Below are positions 1-6,111 of a DNA stretch of 6,111 bases, piece by piece. The stretch is from Pirellulaceae bacterium (GTDB lineage: Bacteria; Planctomycetota; Planctomycetia; Pirellulales; Pirellulaceae). The stretch covers positions 1 to 6,111 of the forward strand of contig JABDKS010000045.1 in NCBI GenBank assembly GCA_013002105.1, written 5' to 3'. Position 1 is the stretch's first letter; each line of letters opens with the position of its first letter. A program made the translations under genes and the position numbers. The notes under the pieces were generated by a model. The model was not told where the DNA came from. It worked only from the letters and a program-made list of their open reading frames with translations, and did not search any database.

Positions 1-1430
1 ACGGCTCAATACCCGAAGAGTGGCGGACCGCAAATGTCGTTGATCGTGTCGACACTTTCTCGACCGTGTTCATGGGACTGACGATCGAGTGTGCGAGATG
101 CCACGATCACAAATACGATCCGATTTCGCAAAAAGAGTATTACCAACTCTTTTCGTATTTCAACAACATCGCGGAATGGGGTGTCGGCCCCAACGACGGG
201 AATAGCCCTCCGTTTATCGAGGTGCCCAAGAGTTGGCCGCATTTGTCGCCCGATGAAGACCGGCTGATTCCGCCCGACCCGGTCCAACTGCGCAACGCTC
301 GCAAAGATGCCGGTAATGGACTCCGACGCCCGCAAGCCGGATCCCCATCGACTGTGATGGTGATGAGCGAATTGGATCAACCGCGAGAGACCTATTTGTT
401 AGTTCGCGGTCAATACAATGTTCCCGACAAATCCGAGTTGCTGCAACCTGCGATTCCAGCATCGTTAGATACCGGCGCGGGTGAAAACCCAACGAACCGC
501 TTGGAACTCGCTCAGTGGTTGGTTCACCCGAACCATCCTCTGACAGCACGCGTGGCCGTCAATCGACTTTGGCAACAGTTTTTCGGTATAGGACTGGTCC
601 AGTCAAGCGAGAATTTCGGTTCGCAAGGTACTCCGCCCAGTCATCCCGATTTGCTCGATTATTTGGCTGTCGAGTTGGTTGAAAACGGATGGGACATACG
701 GGCTATCCAAAAGCAGGTTTTGCTCAGCAGCACCTATCAGCAAACGTCCGCGGTCGCGTCCGAGTTGTTTCAGCAAGATCCCAAAAACCGTTACCTGATG
801 CGTGGCCCCCGAGTGCGACTGCCGGGTTTTGTCCTTCGCGACCAGGCCTTGGCGGTCAGCGGACTACTGGTGGACAAAATTGGCGGTCCGTCGACCAAGC
901 CTTACATGCCGCCAAAGATCTGGCGGGCCATTTCCAATAACACTTACTCGCAAGACAAAGGCGAACAACTGTTTCGACGTAGCCTTTACACCTACTGGCG
1001 GCGCACGATTCCGCCACCGACGATGATGAATTTCAACGCCGCGGCACGCGAGGTCTGCATCGTGCGCACCGAACGCACCAATACGCCGCTGCAAGCGTTG
1101 ACGTTGATGAACAACAAGGTGTTTGTCGAATCAGCCCGTTTTCTAGCTCAGCGAATGATCAAACAATCGCAGGCAGATGTTCAGAAGCAGATTCGATACG
1201 GATTCCAGTTAGCTTGCGGACGGCCGCCCAGCGACGCCGAGACAAAAGTATTGATGAAAGCGCACTCGCAATTCGCTGACCAATTCCGAAGAGACAAACC
1301 GTCGGCATTGCAATTGTTGTCAATCGGCGAAACACCTCGCGACGACTCGATCGATTTGTCGGACCACGCCGCGATGACAATGACGGCCTCGTTGATCCTG
1401 AATTTGGACGAAACGATCACCAAAGAATAA
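1..1430 (+). CDS. PSCyt2 (DUF1549) / PSD1 (DUF1553) domain protein, 5'-truncated by window edge
   Basis: The reading frame is open from base 3, the first complete codon, to the TAA at 1428-1430, giving 475 visible residues. A GTG at 66 and an ATG at 72 are internal: conserved family sequence ([16 protein letters not shown]) already lies upstream, so the true start is outside the window. Visible residues 1-55 are the end of PSCyt2/DUF1549, including [13 protein letters not shown] (CxxCH at residues 30-34, bases 90-104) and the [11 protein letters not shown] segment. A proline-rich linker of about 110 residues follows. PSD1/DUF1553 runs from about residue 165 (NRLELAQWL, base 495) to about 390, with [39 protein letters not shown] and [12 protein letters not shown] (355-366). 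Family members usually have 800-1100 residues, with a signal peptide and an N-terminal cytochrome c domain (PSCyt1), neither visible here. Biochemical function is unknown; a secreted, possibly redox-active protein is inferred. It is nearly fused to the next gene (2-base gap), suggesting translational coupling. Family assignment is very secure; role is not. Confidence 0.95.
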   Translation, partial: GSIPEEWRTANVVDRVDTFSTVFMGLTIECARCHDHKYDPISQKEYYQLFSYFNNIAEWGVGPNDGNSPPFIEVPKSWPHLSPDEDRLIPPDPVQLRNARKDAGNGLRRPQAGSPSTVMVMSELDQPRETYLLVRGQYNVPDKSELLQPAIPASLDTGAGENPTNRLELAQWLVHPNHPLTARVAVNRLWQQFFGIGLVQSSENFGSQGTPPSHPDLLDYLAVELVENGWDIRAIQKQVLLSSTYQQTSAVASELFQQDPKNRYLMRGPRVRLPGFVLRDQALAVSGLLVDKIGGPSTKPYMPPKIWRAISNNTYSQDKGEQLFRRSLYTYWRRTIPPPTMMNFNAAAREVCIVRTERTNTPLQALTLMNNKVFVESARFLAQRMIKQSQADVQKQIRYGFQLACGRPPSDAETKVLMKAHSQFADQFRRDKPSALQLLSIGETPRDDSIDLSDHAAMTMTASLILNLDETITKE

Positions 1431-1432
1431 TC

Positions 1433-2854
1433 ATGCATCCCTCTCAATTTTCTCGTCGCTCGATGCTGCTTGGTTCCCTCGGATTGGCGTCGCTGCTGTC
1501 CAAAGACCTGCCGGCAGCCGTTGGCGTCGGTTCGAACGACAGACGGCCCCAACTGCCCCACTACACGCCAAAAGTAAAGCGGGTGATCTTCCTGTTTCAA
1601 TCGGGCGGTCCGGCGCAAATGGACCTATTCGATTACAAACCAGGGCTCAAAGACAAATTCGGACAAGAGGTGCCGCGTAGCGTCTATCCAGATGATCGAA
1701 AAACGACGATGAGCTCCGCGCAGGCCTCCTTTCCGGTTGCCCCCAGTCAGTTCAAGTTCTCTCAACGTGGCCAGGGCGGTACCTGGATTAGTGAAACTCA
1801 ACCCCATGTTGCGTCGATCGCCGACGACCTTTGTGTGATTCGATCGATGCATACCGATGCAATCAATCACGATCCGGCCATCACGTTTCAACAAACCGGA
1901 TCTCAAATTCCAGGCCGGCCGAGTATCGGATCGTGGGTGGGCTACGGGCTGGGCAGCGAAAACGAGAACCTTCCAGCGTTCGTAGCGATGAGTTCCAAGG
2001 GGAGTGCCAAGACCGGGCAGCCTCTGTACGACCGACTGTGGGGCAGCGGTTTTTTGCCCACACGGTATCAGGGAGTGAAATTTCGCAATCAGGGTGATCC
2101 AGTGCTGGATATCAACGACCCAATCGGCGTTTCTCGCGACACACGACGCGTGATGCTCGATTCACTTGCGGAAATGAACCAATTGAAACATCGCAGCGTG
2201 GGTGACCCGGAGATTCAAACGCGGATTGCACAGTACGAACTGGCCTACCGAATGCAAATGTCGGTGCCTGACTTGTTGGATTTTTCCAGCGAGCCGCAAC
2301 ACGTATTGGACATGTATGGTCCCGATTCGACGAAGCCAGGAAAATACGCGTTCAATTGTTTGATCGCGCGTCGACTGGCCGAACGGGGTGTCCGATTCAT
2401 TCAACTGTTTCATCAAGGTTGGGACCAACACGGCAATCTGCCCGTGCAGATCGCCAAGCAGTGCAAGGACACCGACCAACCCACCGCTGGATTGATCAAC
2501 GATCTGAGACAGCGCGGCATGCTGGACGACACGCTGATCATTTGGGGTGGCGAATTCGGTCGAACGATTTACTCACAAGGCAAACTTACCGATTCCGTGT
2601 ACGGTCGGGATCATCATCCAAGTTGCTTTACAATGTGGATGGCCGGCGGCGGAGTCAAAGGCGGCACAAATTACGGTAGCACAGACGAATACAGTGTGAA
2701 CGTCGCCGAAAATGGCGTCAGCGTTCACGACCTTCACGCCACCGTGATGCATTTGTTGGGCATCGACCACGAACGATTCATTTTCAAACACCAAGGTCGC
2801 GATTTTCGACTGACGGACGTTCATGGAACGGTCGTCAAACCGTTGCTCGCCTAG
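1433..2854 (+). CDS. DUF1501 family protein, Tat-exported, alkaline-phosphatase/sulfatase-like fold
   Basis: This complete gene encodes 473 residues, normal for DUF1501. The ATG at 1433 follows the upstream TAA by two bases and lacks a clear Shine-Dalgarno sequence, so re-initiation by ribosomes finishing the upstream gene is likely. The N-terminus has a twin-arginine signal: SRRSMLLG at residues 7-14, then a hydrophobic stretch to about 22, implying export after folding. Conserved blocks in order are IFLFQSGGPAQMDLFDYKPG (52-71, with D64 and D67), SMHTDAINHDPA (138-149), PSIGSWVGYGLG (163-174), WDQHGN (330-335), GGEFGRT (372-378), GRDHHP (391-396), GGGVKGG (405-411) and VHDLHATVMHLLGIDH (431-446). 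The Asp/His/Glu-rich blocks fit a metal-binding alkaline-phosphatase-superfamily core, but which residues bind metal is inference. Hydrolase activity is plausible and unproven; the substrate is unknown. Partnership with PSCyt2/PSD1 proteins is a recurrent planctomycete arrangement. The stop codon TAG contributes its G to the following stem-loop. Confidence 0.96.
   Translation: MHPSQFSRRSMLLGSLGLASLLSKDLPAAVGVGSNDRRPQLPHYTPKVKRVIFLFQSGGPAQMDLFDYKPGLKDKFGQEVPRSVYPDDRKTTMSSAQASFPVAPSQFKFSQRGQGGTWISETQPHVASIADDLCVIRSMHTDAINHDPAITFQQTGSQIPGRPSIGSWVGYGLGSENENLPAFVAMSSKGSAKTGQPLYDRLWGSGFLPTRYQGVKFRNQGDPVLDINDPIGVSRDTRRVMLDSLAEMNQLKHRSVGDPEIQTRIAQYELAYRMQMSVPDLLDFSSEPQHVLDMYGPDSTKPGKYAFNCLIARRLAERGVRFIQLFHQGWDQHGNLPVQIAKQCKDTDQPTAGLINDLRQRGMLDDTLIIWGGEFGRTIYSQGKLTDSVYGRDHHPSCFTMWMAGGGVKGGTNYGSTDEYSVNVAENGVSVHDLHATVMHLLGIDHERFIFKHQGRDFRLTDVHGTVVKPLLA
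2827..2844 (+). repeat. Copy 1 of duplicated inverted-repeat motif (end of DUF1501 gene)
   Basis: AACGGT (2827-2832) and ACCGTT (2839-2844) form a perfect 6-bp inverted repeat with a 6-base loop, inside the last codons of the DUF1501 gene (encoding TVVKP). The 10-mer ACGGTCGTCA (2828-2837) and the 8-mer AAACCGTT (2837-2844) both recur, in the same order, at 2927-2950. The identity is exact; significance is uncertain, because this copy is also constrained by coding for a conserved C-terminus. Confidence 0.5.
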
Positions 2855-2898
2855 TGCTGATGCGGATCGCACCGACGCGTCGGTTTTCGCATCGGCAC
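2854..2898 (+). promoter_or_regulatory. Two-tier stem-loop starting on the DUF1501 stop codon
   Basis: The outer arms, 2854-2864 and 2888-2898, pair over 11 positions with only one non-Watson-Crick pair (a U-G wobble). Inside, 2871-2884 is a perfect 14-base palindrome, ACCGACGCGTCGGT, folding as a 5-bp stem with a CGCG loop (or as symmetric duplex DNA). The two tiers are separated by an asymmetric internal loop of six bases on the 5' side and TTT on the 3' side. The outer stem is not followed by a T-tract; the inner stem is followed by TTTT (2884-2887), so termination is possible but not classical. Its position exactly at the end of the DUF1501 gene and about 85 bases before the next likely start suggests partial termination, a 3'-end protecting structure, or a processing site that sets the ratio of upstream to downstream message. 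As a DNA palindrome it could also be an operator. Function is inference; the pairing is directly visible. Confidence 0.7.
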
Positions 2899-2926
2899 TC
2901 ATTCACTGGTTCGCCATTTCAGCGGG

Positions 2927-2950
2927 ACGGTCGTCACACACCAAACCGTT
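2927..2950 (+). repeat. Copy 2 of duplicated inverted-repeat motif (spacer)
   Basis: ACGGTCGTCA (2927-2936) and AAACCGTT (2943-2950) repeat the two halves of 2828-2844, here separated by six extra bases (CACACC). ACGGT (2927-2931) can pair with ACCGT (2945-2949) over a 13-base loop. This copy lies in non-coding spacer 33-56 bases before the likely start of the next gene. It may be a remnant of a small local duplication, a paired binding site, or coincidence. Confidence 0.45.
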
Positions 2951-2982
2951 TCCATTTGCTTGTCTCATTCTTGACACATTTT

Positions 2983-5900
2983 ATGCGACTTCCCGCGATT
3001 ATTTTTTCCGTCATGGTTGCCACATCGATCCTCACGATCGCACGTGCCGATGACTTCCCTCCGCTCATAAATACTGAGCCGGAATCCGAAGACACCTGGA
3101 TGTCGGCCGACGATGCCGCGGCAAACTTCAAACTGCCCGAGGGATTTCGAGCATCCGTGTTTGCCGCCGAACCGGATGTGCAGAATCCGATCGCCATGAC
3201 ATGGGATGGGAAGGGGCGGTTGTGGGTGGCGGAAAACTACACCTACGCCGAACGCGGACAACGCTTCCAATTGGACTTGCGTGATCGCGTTTTGATCTTT
3301 GACAACACGACCGGCGAACAGTTCAAAAAGCGGACCGTGTTTACCGACAATGTCCAAATGCTGACTGGAATCGAAGTGGGCCGGGGCGGCGTCTGGTTGA
3401 TGTGCCCCCCCAAGTTGATCTTCATTGCCGATGAAGACCAAAACGATGTTCCCGACGGTCCGGGCGAAGTCGTGCTGGACGGATTCACGGTGGCCGAGGC
3501 CAACTATCACAACTTTGCCAACGGACTGAAATTTGGTCCCGACGGTTGGCTGTACGGACGTTGCGGTGGGTCTTGCCCCGGTCGTATCGGCGTTCCTGGA
3601 ACACCCGATCAGCGGCGACTAGCACTCGAAGGTGGTATCTGGCGGTATCACCCGAAACGCAAAACGGTCGAGGTACTCACGTCGGGAACCACCAATCCCT
3701 GGGGTCACGACTGGAACGGCGTCGAAGAAATGTTCTTCGTCAACACCGTCAACGGACATCTGTGGCACATGATCCCAGGGGCCCACTTCATGCGTCCGTT
3801 CTTGCTCGACCCAAACCGTCGCACGTACAAACTGATCGACATGCATGCTGATCACTGGCACTTTGATACCGGCCAGAGTTGGACAAAATCACGCGATGGC
3901 GCGGCAAACGAGTATGGGGGTGGCCACTCGCACATCGGGGCGATGGTCTACCAGGGAAACAATTGGCCGGACCAATACCGGGGTAACCTGTTCACGCTGA
4001 ACCAGCACGGACGAAGGGCCAATCAAGAAATCCTCCAACGCCAAGGCAGCGGGTACGTCGCGAAACATGGCGACGACATAATGCACGCCGCTGACATTTG
4101 GTTTCAAGGGATCGATCTCAGCAGTGGTCCCGACGGCAGCGTGTTCGTGATCGACTGGAGTGATACCGGCGAGTGTCATGAACACACCGGCGTTCATCGC
4201 ACCAGCGGACGCATTTTCAAAATCTCGCACCAGCAGGGCCCATCGGTCACGCCGATTGACTTCAGCCAAATGAGTTTCCAGCAGGCTGCGGCCAAGTTAA
4301 CCGATTCGGAGCCGTGGACACGCCGGCAAGCGAGACTAGCGGTTGCCATCCAAGACGCCGATCCAGCGGCACCGATCGCGCCAATTGTCCGCAACGCCGA
4401 TACGACTTCTGCACAGCGAGTCCAGACGCTCTTGGCCGCACACGCGACGGGAGCGACCCATCGTGACAATCTCATCCGTGCCACCTCGGATCCCGATCAA
4501 CACGTGCGGGCATGGGCGATTCGACTGCTGACTGATACGTGGCCGATCGATGATGCACTCGGCCCTGCTTGGAAATCTCCGGCCGACAATCAACGTGTGA
4601 TGAAGGAATCGGCCAAACTGATGCCGTTGCTCACTGAACTCGCTCGCACCGATCCATCTGCGTTCGTACGTCTGACGCTCGCATCCACCTTGCAGCGTCT
4701 GCCGGTGGCTCAGCGTCCACGATTGGCAAAAGAGCTTGTTGCACACGCCGAAGACGCCGATGATCACAACCTACCGATGATGATTTGGTACGGACTGATT
4801 CCGGTCGCCGATCAACATGCAATTCTGTTGGCCGACGTGGCCCAGCGATGCAAACTTCCCGACACCCTGCAGTGCATCGCACGGTGTTTGGCCGAGGAAA
4901 GCGAGAAGCAGCCCGAAGCGATGAACCGATTGCTTATTTACGTCGCGCAAAGTGACGAAGTTAAATTTCAGAAAGACGTGCTTAACGGCCTCTCTCTGGG
5001 ATTTGCCGGTTGGGCTCGCGCAATCGAACCAGCAGCGTGGCGACAAGTGACACAACTTCGTTCGCAGGAGTTGAAAGATCAGGTACGTGAATTGAGCGTC
5101 GTGTTTGGCGACGGCCGGGCCATGGAGGACTTAAAAAACATCGCACTTGGTCGCACTGATGCCGACGACGCCCTGCGTCTGAGCGCCCTCCGAGCGCTGA
5201 TACAAAGTGAACCGGTTGACTTGCGCGACATATGCCAAGAATTACTCAAGAACAATCGAATGAATGTTGCCGCAGCACAGGGACTCGCGAAGTTTGACGA
5301 TCCTGAAATCGGCAGAGCACTCGTTTCGCGATACAACAACTTTCGCGCCCCATTTCGACCGCAAATCATTTCCATCCTCTCGTCGCGTAAATCGTTTGCC
5401 GAGGCCATGCTGACCGCCATCGAACAGGGCAAGATCCCACGCGACGATCTTTCTGCATTTCAAGTTCGTCAGATTCACAGTTTCAACGACGAACCCCTAT
5501 CGCAAATGGTCCAGAAAGTGTGGGGAGAAGTTCGCGAGACACCGGCCGAGAAACAACAGGCGATCGCGCAATTGAAACAGTCGTTGACGCGAGAGGTATT
5601 GAATCAAGCAAACAAAGCCAACGGGCGGCAGTTGTATTCCAAACTTTGCCAAACCTGTCACCGTTTGTATGGCGAAGGTGGCAAGGTTGGCCCCGATTTG
5701 ACCGGATCCAACCGTGACAATCTGGACTACTTGCTCAGCAATATTATCGATCCCAGCGGCGTAGTCGACAAAGATTTTCGCATGACGATCTTGTTGCTCG
5801 ACGACGGACGTGTAATTAGCGGCATGGTCACTGACGAATCCGATCGAACGATTTCGATTCAGACGGCGACCGAGGCAATCACATTGGACAAAGAGTCCGT

Positions 5901-6030
5901 CGAGCGCCGCACAATTACCGATCAGTCACCCATGCCCGCAGGCTTGTTGGACAACTTGTCACCCGGCCAGATCCAGGATTTGATCAGCTATCTTTCGCAC
6001 CCCAACCAAGTGTCGCTGCCTGGGTCGTAA
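2983..6030 (+). CDS. PVC-type membrane-bound dehydrogenase-like protein: Sec signal, beta-propeller, HEAT-like region, cytochrome c
   Basis: From ATG 2983 the protein has 1015 residues, typical for this planctomycete family. The frame is open back to a GTG at 2854, but ATG 2983 is preferred because it begins a clean Sec signal peptide: MR, a hydrophobic core (LPAIIFSVMVATSILTI), then ARA before DD near residue 22. No Shine-Dalgarno sequence is evident. Residues about 50-415 form the propeller (Piru_Ver_Nterm, related to glucose/sorbosone dehydrogenases): PEGF 52-55, GRLWVAENY 78-86, Asp-rich loop DEDQNDVPD 150-158, NPWGHDWN 238-245, GGGHSH 312-317, DWSDTGECH 391-399. Residues about 427-845 are helical and HEAT-like, e.g. 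DPDQHVRAWAIRLL (503-516), DPSAFVRLTLASTL (557-570) and the family block DHNLPMMIWYG (594-604). Residues about 875-1010 are a cytochrome c domain with CQTCH (889-893); M984 in SPMP is the probable distal haem ligand. Predicted role: extracytoplasmic oxidation passing electrons to its own haem. Substrate and cofactor are unknown. Probably loosely operonic with the genes upstream. Confidence 0.95.
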   Translation: MRLPAIIFSVMVATSILTIARADDFPPLINTEPESEDTWMSADDAAANFKLPEGFRASVFAAEPDVQNPIAMTWDGKGRLWVAENYTYAERGQRFQLDLRDRVLIFDNTTGEQFKKRTVFTDNVQMLTGIEVGRGGVWLMCPPKLIFIADEDQNDVPDGPGEVVLDGFTVAEANYHNFANGLKFGPDGWLYGRCGGSCPGRIGVPGTPDQRRLALEGGIWRYHPKRKTVEVLTSGTTNPWGHDWNGVEEMFFVNTVNGHLWHMIPGAHFMRPFLLDPNRRTYKLIDMHADHWHFDTGQSWTKSRDGAANEYGGGHSHIGAMVYQGNNWPDQYRGNLFTLNQHGRRANQEILQRQGSGYVAKHGDDIMHAADIWFQGIDLSSGPDGSVFVIDWSDTGECHEHTGVHRTSGRIFKISHQQGPSVTPIDFSQMSFQQAAAKLTDSEPWTRRQARLAVAIQDADPAAPIAPIVRNADTTSAQRVQTLLAAHATGATHRDNLIRATSDPDQHVRAWAIRLLTDTWPIDDALGPAWKSPADNQRVMKESAKLMPLLTELARTDPSAFVRLTLASTLQRLPVAQRPRLAKELVAHAEDADDHNLPMMIWYGLIPVADQHAILLADVAQRCKLPDTLQCIARCLAEESEKQPEAMNRLLIYVAQSDEVKFQKDVLNGLSLGFAGWARAIEPAAWRQVTQLRSQELKDQVRELSVVFGDGRAMEDLKNIALGRTDADDALRLSALRALIQSEPVDLRDICQELLKNNRMNVAAAQGLAKFDDPEIGRALVSRYNNFRAPFRPQIISILSSRKSFAEAMLTAIEQGKIPRDDLSAFQVRQIHSFNDEPLSQMVQKVWGEVRETPAEKQQAIAQLKQSLTREVLNQANKANGRQLYSKLCQTCHRLYGEGGKVGPDLTGSNRDNLDYLLSNIIDPSGVVDKDFRMTILLLDDGRVISGMVTDESDRTISIQTATEAITLDKESVERRTITDQSPMPAGLLDNLSPGQIQDLISYLSHPNQVSLPGS

Positions 6031-6037
6031 AGGACCC
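6022..6037 (+). other. Small stem-loop across the stop codon of the dehydrogenase-like gene
   Basis: GGGTC (6022-6026) pairs with GACCC (6033-6037) around a 6-base loop that contains the TAA stop (6028-6030); a U-G pair (6021/6038) could extend it by one. No T-tract follows, so it is not called a terminator. A second weak pair, CCAAG (6045-6049) with CTTGG (6061-6065), lies just downstream. Short stems like these are common by chance, hence the low confidence. Confidence 0.3.
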
Positions 6038-6111
6038 GATCTGACCAAGAATCGTCGTTGCTTGGCTCGCAGCGTGCCGACACCATCGCGGGTCGATTGA
6101 CGATCCTGGAG
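6031..6111. other. Downstream non-coding end of window
   Basis: These 81 bases contain no start codon followed by recognisable protein sequence, no tRNA-like fold, and no clear promoter or T-rich terminator. Apart from the weak inverted repeats near its left end, nothing could be assigned. It may be intergenic or the upstream region of a gene beyond the window. Confidence 0.5.

Noticed and set aside
66..74. GTG 66 or ATG 72 as the start of the PSCyt2/PSD1 gene
   Set aside because: Family-conserved sequence ([10 protein letters not shown]) is encoded in frame immediately upstream, so the gene runs in from outside the window.
1181..1618. 145-residue open frame on the minus strand across the PSD1/DUF1501 junction
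   Set aside because: It is antisense to two well-conserved genes and contains no domain or signal; a shadow frame.
2871..2887. Classical Rho-independent terminator from the inner palindrome
   Set aside because: The stem is only about 5 bp with a 4-base loop and is followed by just four T residues before the outer arm begins, so it is kept as a structured element of unknown role.
2854..2982. Protein-coding 5' extension of the dehydrogenase-like gene from GTG 2854
   Set aside because: The 43 added residues show no family similarity and would precede a complete Sec signal; the DNA is better explained as structured spacer.
2971..3002. TTGACA at 2971-2976 as a -35 element for the dehydrogenase-like gene
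   Set aside because: The only AT-rich -10-like hexamer (GATTAT, 2997-3002) has a 20-base spacer and would place transcription start inside the signal peptide codons, so it cannot serve ATG 2983.
2965..3510. 181-residue open frame on the minus strand
   Set aside because: It lies opposite the signal peptide and propeller of the confident + strand gene, has no recognisable family motif, and long antisense frames are common in such coding DNA.

Overview
The window looks like chromosomal DNA from a planctomycete, most likely a Pirellula/Rhodopirellula-type member of the Planctomycetota. This rests on protein content: all three genes belong to families that are strongly expanded in, or nearly confined to, the Planctomycetes-Verrucomicrobia group (PSCyt2/PSD1, DUF1501, and the PVC-type propeller-HEAT-cytochrome c protein). 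Start sites without clear Shine-Dalgarno sequences fit the same assignment. No phage, transposon, CRISPR, tRNA or rRNA signal was seen.

Layout: everything reads on the + strand. (1) Bases 1-1430 hold the 3' part of a PSCyt2 (DUF1549)-PSD1 (DUF1553) gene whose start lies upstream of the window. (2) After a 2-base gap, 1433-2854 encodes a complete DUF1501 protein with a twin-arginine signal. (3) A 128-base spacer (2855-2982) carries a strong two-tier stem-loop that begins on the DUF1501 stop codon, plus a duplicated short motif. (4) Bases 2983-6030 encode a 1015-residue secreted protein with a Sec signal peptide, a beta-propeller of the PVC 'membrane-bound dehydrogenase' type, a long HEAT-like helical region and a C-terminal c-type cytochrome domain. 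(5) The last 81 bases hold no recognisable gene.

How they may work together: the PSD1 and DUF1501 genes are almost fused and are probably co-translated; such pairs occur in many copies in planctomycete genomes. The third gene is same-strand and may be in the same transcript, with the stem-loop tuning its share. All appear to be exported: two carry CxxCH motifs (one a convincing haem c site) and one is an alkaline-phosphatase/sulfatase-fold protein exported by Tat. Together they suggest an extracytoplasmic redox and hydrolysis module acting on an unknown substrate, perhaps a complex polysaccharide. The substrate and reactions are inference; none of these families has a firmly established activity that can be read from this sequence.
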